A stretch of 6,668 nucleotides of DNA from Ruminococcaceae bacterium UBA794 (lineage in GTDB: Bacteria > Bacillota > Clostridia > Oscillospirales > Ruminococcaceae). Location of the stretch: assembly GCA_002304735.1 (NCBI GenBank), contig DBIU01000027.1, forward strand, positions 16,233 through 22,900, in the 5' to 3' direction. Position numbers and translations under genes: made by a program. Shown one piece after another: positions 1-5,608 of this stretch (positions are counted from its first letter, which is position 1; every line of letters begins with the position of its first letter). The notes below the pieces were generated by a model. It made no database searches. It had not been told where the DNA came from and worked only from the letters and a program-made list of their open reading frames with translations.

Positions 1-276
1 GACAAGTCGCTTATCGGGCAGGTTGACAAGCAGAATATGACCGTTCACCGTTGGTTTCATTCGGGAAAATCCTGCCCCGGTACATATTTGTATGAACGTA
101 TGGGGAAAATCGCCGAGGACGTCAACAAACGGCTTTGCACCGCCGAAAATCAGCCAAAAAATGTAATTTACCGCGTGCAGATAGGCGCGTTCTCGTCAAA
201 GGAAAATGCCGAGAAATATCTCGAAAAGGCAAAAAAAGCGGGATTTTGCGGGTTTATCGTTGAGTGCCAAAAATAA
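1..276 (+). CDS. N-acetylmuramoyl-L-alanine amidase with C-terminal SPOR repeat (5' partial)
   Basis: The reading frame is open from the first base of the window and ends at TAA 274-276, giving 91 residues; the N-terminal part lies outside. Residues 12-45 match the end of the zinc amidase fold of the Amidase_2/PGRP group: His16 starts an HRWF motif and is followed by Lys23 and Cys25 in KSCPG. This is the usual place for a zinc-ligand His, catalytic Lys and zinc-ligand Cys. A short linker follows, then a SPOR-type repeat (about residues 56-91, beginning YRVQIGAFSS), a fold that binds denuded glycan. By family knowledge the enzyme cleaves the bond between MurNAc and L-Ala of the stem peptide in the cell wall. 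A prophage endolysin is possible, but the SPOR tail and neighbouring chromosomal genes favour a cellular hydrolase. The in-frame ATG at 37 lies inside the amidase domain and is not the start. Confidence 0.85.
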   Translation, partial: DKSLIGQVDKQNMTVHRWFHSGKSCPGTYLYERMGKIAEDVNKRLCTAENQPKNVIYRVQIGAFSSKENAEKYLEKAKKAGFCGFIVECQK

Positions 277-278
277 AA

Positions 279-317
279 AAGCCGCTCGGACTGAACGCTC
301 CGAGCGGTTTATCTTAT
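279..317. terminator. Bidirectional rho-independent terminator between amidase gene and cysK
   Basis: A GC-rich hairpin pairs 281-290 (gccgctcgga) with 299-308 (tccgagcggt): nine Watson-Crick pairs plus one G-T pair, around an 8-base loop. It has a T-rich run on the plus side (TTTATCTT) and an A-run on the other side (277-280 and beyond) that reads as a U-tract on the minus strand. It begins a few bases after the amidase stop and 12 bases past the cysK stop, so it can end both convergent transcripts. Confidence 0.9.
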
Positions 318-319
318 TA

Positions 320-1255
320 TCATTCAATTGCGAAAAGCTGAGTTGAAAGGTATCTGTCGCCTGTGTCGGGCAGGAGAACCACGATGTTCTTCCCCGCGTT
401 TTCGGGACGTTTCGCAAGCTCGATTGCCGCCCAAGCCGCAGCGCCCGACGAAATTCCGACAAGCACGCCCTCTTTTTTGCCGATAAGACGACCGATTTCA
501 AAAGCGTCGTCGTTCTCCACGGGGATAACCTCGTCGTAAATCTTCATGTTCAGAATTTCGGGAACGAAGCCCGCGCCGATACCCTGAATTTTGTGTGCGC
601 CCGCTTTGCCCTCGGACAGCACGGGCGAACTTTTCGGCTCAACCGCGACAACCTTTACTGCGGGATTTTTCGACTTGAGATACTCGCCGATACCCGTAAC
701 CGTGCCGCCTGTGCCGACTCCCGCAACGAAAATATCAACCTTGCCGTCGGTATCCTCCCAGATTTCGGGACCGGTGGATTTGCGGTGCGCTTCGGGATTT
801 GCGGGGTTCGTGAACTGCGACGGAACAAATCCGCCCGGAATTTCCTTTGCAAGCTCGTCTGCCTTTTCAATCGCGCCTTTCATTCCCTTTGCGCCTTCGG
901 TCAGGACAAGCTCAGCGCCGTACGCTTTCATAATCTGCCTGCGCTCAACAGACATAGTTTCGGGCATTACGATAATAATGCGATAACCGCGCGCCGCCGC
1001 AACGGAAGCAAGCCCTATTCCCGTGTTTCCGCTTGTAGGCTCGATAATTACGGAATTTTTCGTCAATATTCCCTTTGCCTCCGCGTCGTCAAGCATAGCT
1101 TTCGCCACTCTGTCCTTAACGGAGCCTGCGGGATTGAAATATTCAAGCTTCGCGAGAATTTTCGCGTTAAGCTTAAGCTCTTTCTCAATGTGAGTAAGCT
1201 CAAGAAGCGGCGTTTTGCCGATAAGCTCGTCTGCGGAAGTGTAAATCTTAGACAT
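320..1255 (-). CDS. cysK: Cysteine synthase A (O-acetylserine sulfhydrylase)
   Basis: The 311-residue product has the normal length and motif order of fold-type II PLP O-acetylserine sulfhydrylases. The PLP lysine is Lys47 in NPAGSVKDR, the substrate-binding loop is TSGNTG (74-79), the PLP phosphate loop is GVGTGGT (179-185), and the serine facing the pyridine nitrogen is in GISSGA (about 269). It ends with the typical LLPDTGDRYLST segment. Known reaction: O-acetyl-L-serine plus sulfide gives L-cysteine plus acetate, in the cytoplasm. The ATG at 1255 is chosen because an AAGGAG site lies 6-8 bases upstream and overlaps the metY stop codon. With only 11 bases between the genes, cysK is the second gene of a metY-cysK operon and is probably translationally coupled. 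No cysE (serine acetyltransferase) is present here, so the substrate must come from elsewhere. Confidence 0.95.
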   Translation of the reverse strand: MSKIYTSADELIGKTPLLELTHIEKELKLNAKILAKLEYFNPAGSVKDRVAKAMLDDAEAKGILTKNSVIIEPTSGNTGIGLASVAAARGYRIIIVMPETMSVERRQIMKAYGAELVLTEGAKGMKGAIEKADELAKEIPGGFVPSQFTNPANPEAHRKSTGPEIWEDTDGKVDIFVAGVGTGGTVTGIGEYLKSKNPAVKVVAVEPKSSPVLSEGKAGAHKIQGIGAGFVPEILNMKIYDEVIPVENDDAFEIGRLIGKKEGVLVGISSGAAAWAAIELAKRPENAGKNIVVLLPDTGDRYLSTQLFAIE

Positions 1256-1266
1256 AATTTTCTCCT

Positions 1267-2568
1267 TTACTCAACTGTCTTGAATGCGGCGTCAAGCGCT
1301 GCAATGAGGTCGTTTACGTTTTCGACGCCTATTGAAAGTCTGATTGTATTCGGCTTAATTCCCTGCTCGGCAAGCTCTTCCTCGGTAAGCTGAGAGTGAG
1401 TTGTGCTTGCGGGGTGAATTACAAGGGATTTTACGTCCGCGACATTCGCAAGAAGCGAGAATATCGCAAGATTATCAATGAATTTCTGCGCGGTTTTGTC
1501 GTCGCCCTTGATTTCAAACGTGAAAATCGAACCGCCGCCGTTCGGGAAGTATTTCTTGTACAGCGCGTGGCTCGGCTCGCTTTCAAGCGAAGGGTGATGA
1601 ACAGCCTCGACCTGCGGGTGATTGTTCAGATACTGCACGATTTTCAGCGCGTTTTCAACGTGACGCTCGACTCTCAGCGACAGCGTTTCAAGTCCCTGTA
1701 AGAACAAGAACGCGTGGAACGGCGAAAGCGTCGCGCCCGTGTCGCGGAGAAGAATTGCGCGGATATACGTCACGAAAGCCGCTTTTCCCGCAGCCGCCGC
1801 GAACGATACTCCGTGATAGCTCGGATTTGGCTCGGATATCCACGGATATTTTCCCGAAGCCGCCCAATCAAAGCCGCCGTCTACGATTACGCCGCCGATT
1901 GCCGTGCCGTGACCGCCGATGAACTTTGTCGCGGAGTGAACCACGATATCCGCGCCGTATTTCAGCGGCTGAACCAGATAAGGCGTCGCGAACGTCGAGT
2001 CAACCACAAGCGGAATACCGTGCTTATGCGCGATTTCGGCTACCTTTTCGATATCGATTATATTCGAGTTTGGGTTGCCGAGAGTTTCGATAAAGATTGC
2101 CTTTGTGTTGTCGCGGATTGCGTTCTCAAACGCGTTTTCCTCGTACGGGTCAACAAAAGTCGTCGTTATCCCCGAAGAAAGCGGAAGCGTGTGCGCGAGA
2201 AGATTGTAGGTTCCGCCGTAAATCGTCTTGGAAGCCACGATATGCTCGCCGCTTCTCGCGAGCGCGGATATCGTGTAATTTATCGCGGCAGCTCCCGAAG
2301 CCGTCGCAAGCGCCGCCGTACCGCCCTCGAGAGCCGCTATTCTGCGCTCGAAAACGTCCTGCGTGGGGTTTGTAAGTCTGCCGTAGATGTTGCCCGCGTC
2401 GCGCAGTCCAAAGCGGTCTGCCGCGTGCTGAGAGTTGTGGAAAACATAGGAAGTGCTCGCGTAAATCGGCACCGCTCTTGCATCGGTCGCGGGGTCGGCG
2501 GTTTCCTGTCCTATGTGAAGCTGCTTTGTTTCAAAGCTCCATTCGTTTGCGTTTCTGATATCTGACAT
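1267..2568 (-). CDS. metY: O-acetylhomoserine sulfhydrylase (aminocarboxypropyltransferase)
   Basis: The 433-residue product is a Cys/Met-metabolism PLP enzyme (fold type I). The length, the ETKQLHIGQ start and the characteristic insert around WISEPNPSYHG fit MetY rather than the shorter (about 380-400 aa) MetB/MetC. Visible motifs are YGRLTNPT (62-69), the SGAAAINYT segment near 91-99, the DSTFATPYL PLP-aspartate motif (190-198) and the Schiff-base Lys215 in SATKFIGGHG. Known reaction: O-acetyl-L-homoserine plus sulfide gives L-homocysteine plus acetate, the direct sulfhydrylation route to methionine. The ATG at 2568 is preceded by a full AGGAGG (2577-2582) eight bases upstream. It is the first gene of the operon with cysK, so sulfide use for both homocysteine and cysteine is co-expressed. 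Regulation is probably elaborate (see the promoter, palindromes and leader ORF upstream). Confidence 0.93.
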   Translation of the reverse strand: MSDIRNANEWSFETKQLHIGQETADPATDARAVPIYASTSYVFHNSQHAADRFGLRDAGNIYGRLTNPTQDVFERRIAALEGGTAALATASGAAAINYTISALARSGEHIVASKTIYGGTYNLLAHTLPLSSGITTTFVDPYEENAFENAIRDNTKAIFIETLGNPNSNIIDIEKVAEIAHKHGIPLVVDSTFATPYLVQPLKYGADIVVHSATKFIGGHGTAIGGVIVDGGFDWAASGKYPWISEPNPSYHGVSFAAAAGKAAFVTYIRAILLRDTGATLSPFHAFLFLQGLETLSLRVERHVENALKIVQYLNNHPQVEAVHHPSLESEPSHALYKKYFPNGGGSIFTFEIKGDDKTAQKFIDNLAIFSLLANVADVKSLVIHPASTTHSQLTEEELAEQGIKPNTIRLSIGVENVNDLIAALDAAFKTVE

Positions 2569-2623
2569 TGTTTTTTCCTCCTATTATTCAAAAAAATCGT
2601 TATTTTGAGCGGTTTCGGCGTCA

Positions 2624-2698
2624 TCACATTCGCCTGCCGAAATTATAGAAGGAATTTATACATCGCTTGTTTTTTCCGATAAACCGCAGGCTTTTCAT
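2624..2698 (-). CDS. Candidate 24-codon leader peptide upstream of metY
   Basis: A short ORF (24 sense codons plus TGA) in the metY leader begins at ATG 2696-2698. A full AAGGAGG (2707-2713) sits eight bases upstream, as good a ribosome binding site as that of metY itself. The peptide starts MKSLRFIGK, is strongly basic, has one cysteine (codon 13, TGT, 2660-2662) and ends FGRRM. It has no signal peptide or membrane segment, so the act of translation may matter more than the product. Codons 16-18 (TCC TTC TAT) contain most of the segment that can pair with the metY ribosome binding site, and the stop codon lies in the loop of the next hairpin. A 6-bp stem (AGGCTT/AAGCCT) puts the ORF's own start codon in a loop. 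It could be a chance ORF; conservation of its frame would decide. Confidence 0.5.
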   Translation of the reverse strand: MKSLRFIGKNKRCINSFYNFGRRM

Positions 2699-2721
2699 AC
2701 CCGAAGCCTCCTTTTTTATTT

Positions 2722-2738
2722 CCTATCTTTTTAGTAGG
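2722..2738. promoter_or_regulatory. Operator-like palindrome CCTA-N9-TAGG at the metY transcription start
   Basis: CCTA (2722-2725) and TAGG (2735-2738) have the same nine-base spacer as the copy at 2763-2779. This one lies just downstream of the predicted transcription start. The two centres are 41 bp apart, about four helical turns, so two dimers would sit on the same face of the DNA on either side of the -10. Confidence 0.5.
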
Positions 2739-2746
2739 TTAATATG

Positions 2747-2775
2747 ATTATAGCACATATACCCTACTTTGTCAA
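2747..2775 (-). promoter_or_regulatory. metY-cysK promoter (consensus sigma-A type)
   Basis: On the minus strand a perfect -35 TTGACA (2770-2775) is separated by 17 bases from a perfect -10 TATAAT (2747-2752). TG one base upstream of the -10 makes an extended -10. Transcription should begin near 2740. A promoter this strong normally needs a repressor to be controlled, which fits the palindromes over it. Confidence 0.88.
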
Positions 2776-2779
2776 TAGG
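2763..2779. promoter_or_regulatory. Operator-like palindrome CCTA-N9-TAGG over the metY -35 box
   Basis: CCTA (2763-2766) and TAGG (2776-2779) are separated by nine bases, and the -35 hexamer lies within the span. The same arrangement recurs at 2722-2738. The short dyad with an AT-rich centre recalls operators of Rrf2-family regulators (CymR/IscR type), known to control cysteine metabolism in Firmicutes; that assignment is inference. Confidence 0.55.
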
Positions 2780-2860
2780 TTTATCGGAATTTTTTCAGAA
2801 AATTTTTTTCTAAAATAGATTTTTTGCAAAAACCGCGCTGTTAAGCCATATAATTAGCGT

Positions 2861-3295
2861 TCACTTGGCGTTTTTGTAGGATATCATAATGTGGCTTGGC
2901 GCGAACAGCAAGGCTGCTATCGTCAGCAAAACCGAGCCTGTTATAATTCCGCTGAACAAAAACATCACGGACGGAATTATCGACAGAGCAAGCGCTCTGA
3001 AAACGCTGCTCTTTTTGAAACAAACCGCCCAGATTGTGCAGTATGCCGCAGCAAGAACCGCGTTAACGATGATATAGAGCGTAAACGCGCCGTTAAACCA
3101 CCACCCGAAAACCGTTCCGGGAATGTTGAATATCATCAATGCAAAGCAGCCAAATCTCCCCGCCTGCTCTATAACCTCGACAGCCTTGTTATTCCACTTG
3201 TTCTCAAAGCCGTCCTTACATTTCATCGCGAAAATTATGTTCGGAATCAATATTACCGCAACAAAAATCAATCCGTAAACATTAAACCAGCTCAT
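2861..3295 (-). CDS. Small polytopic membrane protein, unknown function
   Basis: The 144-residue protein has about five hydrophobic segments: roughly residues 5-24, 45-64, 70-93, 100-118 and 119-136. Between the first two lies a polar stretch with KCKDGFENKWNNKAVE, and the tail is short and basic (SYKNAK). I recognise it only as the type of conserved hypothetical integral membrane protein common in Clostridia, with no known job. The start is ATG 3295 because AGGAGG lies at 3301-3306, with a suitable gap. The longer frame back to 3367 would run through the promoter and is rejected. It is transcribed toward metY but from its own promoter, with almost 300 bases between, so it is probably not part of the sulfur operon. 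It is intact, unlike the genes upstream. Confidence 0.8.
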   Translation of the reverse strand: MSWFNVYGLIFVAVILIPNIIFAMKCKDGFENKWNNKAVEVIEQAGRFGCFALMIFNIPGTVFGWWFNGAFTLYIIVNAVLAAAYCTIWAVCFKKSSVFRALALSIIPSVMFLFSGIITGSVLLTIAALLFAPSHIMISYKNAK

Positions 3296-3338
3296 TGTTT
3301 TCCTCCTAAAAACGTCTGCGTTTCTCATTTTCGCATTT

Positions 3339-3367
3339 ATTATAGCACTATTGTTTTTATTTGTCAA
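3339..3367 (-). promoter_or_regulatory. Promoter of the small membrane protein gene
   Basis: On the minus strand a perfect TTGACA (3362-3367), a 17-base spacer and a perfect TATAAT (3339-3344) with an upstream TG. The predicted start near 3332 gives a leader of about 37 nt ending in the AGGAGG site. It has the same -35, spacing and TGC-TATAAT as the metY promoter but no CCTA-N9-TAGG palindrome. Confidence 0.85.
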
Positions 3368-3386
3368 CGGTTTGAGGGTATTTTAG

Positions 3387-3608
3387 CCCCTCGCGAGCAT
3401 AAAAAACAGCGTTCTGCTCGATACGGTTACTTCCGAGCAAAACAATGGCAACAAAGCGTTCAAAAGTGAGTTTATGCATAAATTGTACGGCGCTTTCGAC
3501 TATAACGGCGAGCGTTATCTTGCAAAGCTTACGGTTGAAGAATTTCCCGACGCGGAATTAAACCCGCTTCGTCGGCTTTACAATTTGCAGGATAGCGTCA
3601 TTGCATAG
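3387..3608 (+). pseudogene. Fragment of a large mobile-element polyvalent/nuclease-like protein
   Basis: A plus-strand frame, closed at both ends by TAG (3384-3386 and 3606-3608), encodes about 73 residues with no plausible start or ribosome binding site. The content is protein-like: KNSVLLDTVTSE, then FMHKLYGAFDYNGERYLAKL, TVEEF and RRLYNLQ. This pattern of an exposed beta segment followed by 'YNG-Y-AKL-VEE' is what I associate with the barnase/EndoU/RelE-like nuclease or LPD-type domains in very large proteins of Firmicute phages and conjugative elements; the family assignment is tentative. The fragment has lost both flanks, and its 3' end overlaps the 3' end of the next, minus-strand pseudogene by 11 bases, marking a recombination or deletion junction near 3600. 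Confidence 0.5.
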
Positions 3609-3931
3609 CTGTATCGCAAAGAACATTAAATACGATGAAGCCAGAAGCAAGGCACATAAGACCTCTGTCGGCGGAATCGTCCTTGAAGTCCATTGCAAAC
3701 TGAACAGCACCGATGAAGCCGATAACAAGACACCGCCATTGTTGCAGCCATAAGTCCTGTTGTAATTCTGCTGATTGAACGCATACGCTTTGCGTCACGC
3801 TGTTCGGCAGTAAGCTGGCTGTTGGGAGTAAAATCCTCCTGGATTGTGGTTTTCATCTTAATCTGCTTTCTCTTGATAGAAGCCTTGAAATCTGCGAACT
3901 TGCCCTTGATAAATGTAATAATTCTTCTCAT
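3598..3931 (-). pseudogene. Frameshifted small conjugative-element membrane protein
   Basis: The start is ATG 3931 with GGAGGT about seven bases upstream. The first frame reads MRRIITFIKGKFADF, a basic stretch, then KRMRSISRITTGLMAATMAV, after which it turns to nonsense. A one-base shift near 3728-3732 (an extra T on the coding strand) restores a sensible continuation: LVIGFIGAVQFAMDF, then GLMCLASGFIVFNVL, ending DTAMQ with TGA at 3598-3600. Repaired, the protein would have about 110 residues: a basic N-terminal half and two membrane segments. I do not know the family. It starts 19 bases after the end of the PcfB-like gene and was probably co-transcribed with it, which points to a role in conjugation. 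The 3' end adjoins the nuclease-like fragment. Confidence 0.65.
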
Positions 3932-3950
3932 CGAAATTACCTCCATAAAA

Positions 3951-5189
3951 TTAAATTTCATCGAATACATCAGGATAGCTGTCAGCAGCTACCTCGGTAA
4001 ACGGCGGTTTTAAAGTCGGCTCTGCCGTTACAACCATTTCGGTATTGTCAAGATTGGCAGGCGCAAAACCCTGCTTCCTCTGTTTTATATTTGTCGGGAA
4101 ATTCAAGTGCGTCAAAGATAAGGTCAAGGTCAGATTGGTAATCGTCGCTGCCCTCTTTAACCTCAGCTTTTTTCAGGAGCTTCATAACCTCCGAAAAATT
4201 CTGCATTGATTTATCCTCGCACTCAACAAGATAGAAACAGAGTGCCCTCGCTCATCGGTAATGGTGAGCTTCGGAGTATCTTCCTCCTGAAACTGCATTT
4301 TCGCAAATGAGAACTTATCCGTCAGAACATTCTCGTTTTCAAACTTGATGTCCTTTTCGTAATAAGCCATCTGCTCAAGCTGTCTTGAACCGCTTAAATA
4401 GTATCCAAGCTGTTGGTCTGACAGCTTTGCGGTAAGTGCATTTGCCGCTTCAACCGCCTTGACCAGATTAAAACCAAACCGTTCCTGCAAGACCCGTTCC
4501 ACTTTGGATTTCGTACAGAAATTCATTGTGACTTTTTTGCCCTTCTCGGTATCGCTGAATGTGATTTTCAGCTTTCTTTTGGCGTCTTTCTGCACATCAA
4601 TTTCAGCTTTTGCAAGCTCGCTGTGGAGCTTTTTGAAATTCTCCACAGCCGCCTCCATCTGCTTTTCGTAAGCAGCACCGAAAATACACTTGACGCCGTT
4701 CTGCGTTTCCATAAAATTCACAGGTATATCGTGGTCGCTGCAATACATTTGGAAACCCTCAACCTGTTCCTTTTCAATGGTAATCATACGCTCGGTCTGT
4801 TCAGGCTGTTTCAGCTTCTCTCGGACAATATCCTGAACAATGGCATTTACCGCTTCCTTATCCTTTACATTGAAGAAAAGGGAAAGAGTATTTTCTTTGC
4901 CATGTTCCTGTATCGCCGCAACAGGAATGTCCATTTCTTTTGCCCGTTTGAGAAATTCTTCGTAATCTTCCTTTGCAAAGGACGGGAGCATTGTGACTTC
5001 GCCGCCCTCTTTCAGCTTCTGGTATGTCACCTCGCCGCCTGACAATACCGTCTGCTGATTTTCGGACTGCTTCAGCCGTGCGGCTTCTCGTTCCTTTTCA
5101 ATCGCAACCTTGAGCATATCCAAAAGGATCTCGGTTGCCTTTGAAACGATTTGCGTTGCAACACTTACGCCCGCACTTGCTACATGCAT
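3951..5189 (-). pseudogene. PcfB/DUF3801-like conjugation protein, broken by two frameshifts
   Basis: The longest intact piece (4182-5189, 335 codons) begins with a hydrophobic ASAGVSVATQIVSKATE segment. It then has a DUF3801-like domain at about residues 50-125 (GGEVTYQKLKEGGEV, SFAKEDYEEFLKRAKEMDI, FFNVKDKEAVNAIV), followed by a long charged region. PcfB relatives accompany the VirD4-type coupling protein in Firmicute conjugation. Near 4235-4237 a base seems lost (GTTTC for GTTTTC). The next frame continues with YLVECEDKSMQNF and SDLDLIFDALEFPDKY, and near 4069-4071 a base seems gained (GGG for GG). A third frame then runs through APANLDNTEMV to TAA 3951-3953. The two shifts compensate: 1239 bases equal exactly 413 codons. 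The start at 5189 has no ribosome binding site, and the coupling-protein gene expected nearby is absent. Confidence 0.7.
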
Positions 5190-5515
5190 ACTGAACCTGA
5201 AACACTCGGTAAAATTATCAAAGCCGCACGACAGCGTTCAGAACTCACAATAGAGGAGCTTGCAGAACGCATAGCATTACCGAGCGATATTTGTATAGAA
5301 TTGAAAATGAGGGCAAAAAGCCAAGCTATGATATTCTTTACAAGTTAATCCGAGAGTTGTCCATTTCACCGGACTTGATTTTCTACCCCGAGAAACCGTC
5401 CAAAGAATCCGAAGTAGAAAATCTTATCCGTATGCTTTACACCTGCGACGAGCGTTCTCTGGAAGTCGTCAAAGCAACTGCTAAAGCCTTGATAGGTACA
5501 GCTTCAGAAAAGTAA
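5184..5515 (+). pseudogene. XRE-family helix-turn-helix regulator, one frameshift
   Basis: From ATG 5184 the frame reads a typical N-terminal HTH: ETLGKIIKAARQRSELTIEE, then LAERIAL. Near 5279-5281 the frame breaks. In the next frame it continues as ERYLYRIENEGKKPSYDILY, then KLIRELSISPDLIFYPEKP and, after a further stretch, ERSLEVVKATAKALI, ending at TAA 5513-5515. Adding one A (ATTAACCGAG for ATTACCGAG) would restore a 110-residue protein. Such small repressors often sit divergently next to the genes of conjugative elements and silence them, which fits the divergent PcfB-like gene. No ribosome binding site precedes the start: the bases just upstream are the antisense of the PcfB-like coding region. 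The gene is doubly impaired, in frame and in expression signals. Confidence 0.75.
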
Positions 5516-5571
5516 TTGCGTACATATTTTAAGTATTCATCTATGTTATCTGTAAATAAAATTATACTCAT
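5437..5571 (-). CDS. Small hypothetical ORF with strong ribosome binding site
   Basis: A 44-codon minus-strand ORF starts at ATG 5571, seven bases after a GGAGG (5579-5583). It starts MSIILFTDNIDEYLKYVRNY and ends RERSSQV before TAA 5437-5439. Roughly its first 19 codons lie outside the XRE gene; the rest is antisense to the 3' end of that gene. Overlap with a real frame suggests that only the start may be genuine, for example a gene truncated where the element joined. Alternatively it is a short convergent gene. No family recognised. Confidence 0.3.
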   Translation of the reverse strand: MSIILFTDNIDEYLKYVRNYFSEAVPIKALAVALTTSRERSSQV

Positions 5572-5608
5572 AGCAGCTCCTCCATAAATTTCAAATTCAT
5601 ACATGCTC

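Larger units (their letters stand above)
2569..2740 (-). promoter_or_regulatory. metY 5' leader with segment able to sequester the metY ribosome binding site
   Basis: The leader runs from the predicted transcription start (about 2740) to the metY ATG, about 170 nt. Three pairings can be read in the minus-strand RNA. First, UUCCUUCUAU (2654-2645) pairs with AUAGGAGGAA (2584-2575), which contains the metY ribosome binding site: 10 consecutive pairs with one G-U. Second, UUUCGGC (2642-2636) pairs perfectly with GCCGAAA (2619-2613), a hairpin that fits inside the first helix. Third, GCGGUUU (2687-2681) pairs with AAACCGC (2615-2609), excluding the second because both use 2613-2615. There is no GC stem abutting a U-tract, so control of translation seems more likely than termination. 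I see no SAM riboswitch or T-box hallmarks, though I cannot run a covariance model. Confidence 0.5.
2674..2789. repeat. 12-bp perfect inverted repeat enclosing the metY promoter region
   Basis: TTCCGATAAACC at 2674-2685 is matched by its exact reverse complement GGTTTATCGGAA at 2778-2789. The arms are 92 bp apart and enclose the promoter and both CCTA-N9-TAGG palindromes. One arm lies upstream of the -35 and is not transcribed, so an RNA stem is ruled out. It may be a pair of sites for a second regulator or a trace of an inverted duplication. Confidence 0.5.

Noticed and set aside
593..1393. Long plus-strand frames antisense to cysK (up to 266 codons)
   Set aside because: They are shadows of the GC-rich cysK coding frame. 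The opposite strand has all catalytic motifs, and these frames show no family features or ribosome binding site.
1714..2565. Plus-strand 283-codon frame antisense to metY
   Set aside because: Arg/Ser/Val-rich composition typical of an antisense frame, with no recognisable domain; metY is unmistakable on the other strand.
2569..2740. SAM riboswitch or T-box in the metY leader
   Set aside because: The leader is short and I do not see the four-way junction of SAM-I, the T-box sequence, or a terminator with U-tract; a covariance-model search would settle it.
2821..2860. Terminator after the small membrane protein gene
   Set aside because: Only a weak CGCT/AGCG stem with internal mismatches and a short T-run; the TTTTTGCAAAAA palindrome is too AT-rich to be convincing.
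3296..3367. N-terminal extension of the membrane protein to an ATG at 3367
   Set aside because: It would cover the -10 and the ribosome binding site of the gene and adds 24 polar residues unlike a membrane protein start; ATG 3295 has AGGAGG just upstream.
4459..5042. Plus-strand frames of 70 and 139 codons inside the PcfB-like gene
   Set aside because: Phe/Leu/Ser-rich antisense shadows with no ribosome binding site or domain.
5151..5183. Upstream ATG at 5151 as start of the XRE gene
   Set aside because: The extra 11 residues are antisense to the PcfB-like frame and have no ribosome binding site; the HTH family normally begins shortly before ETLGKII.
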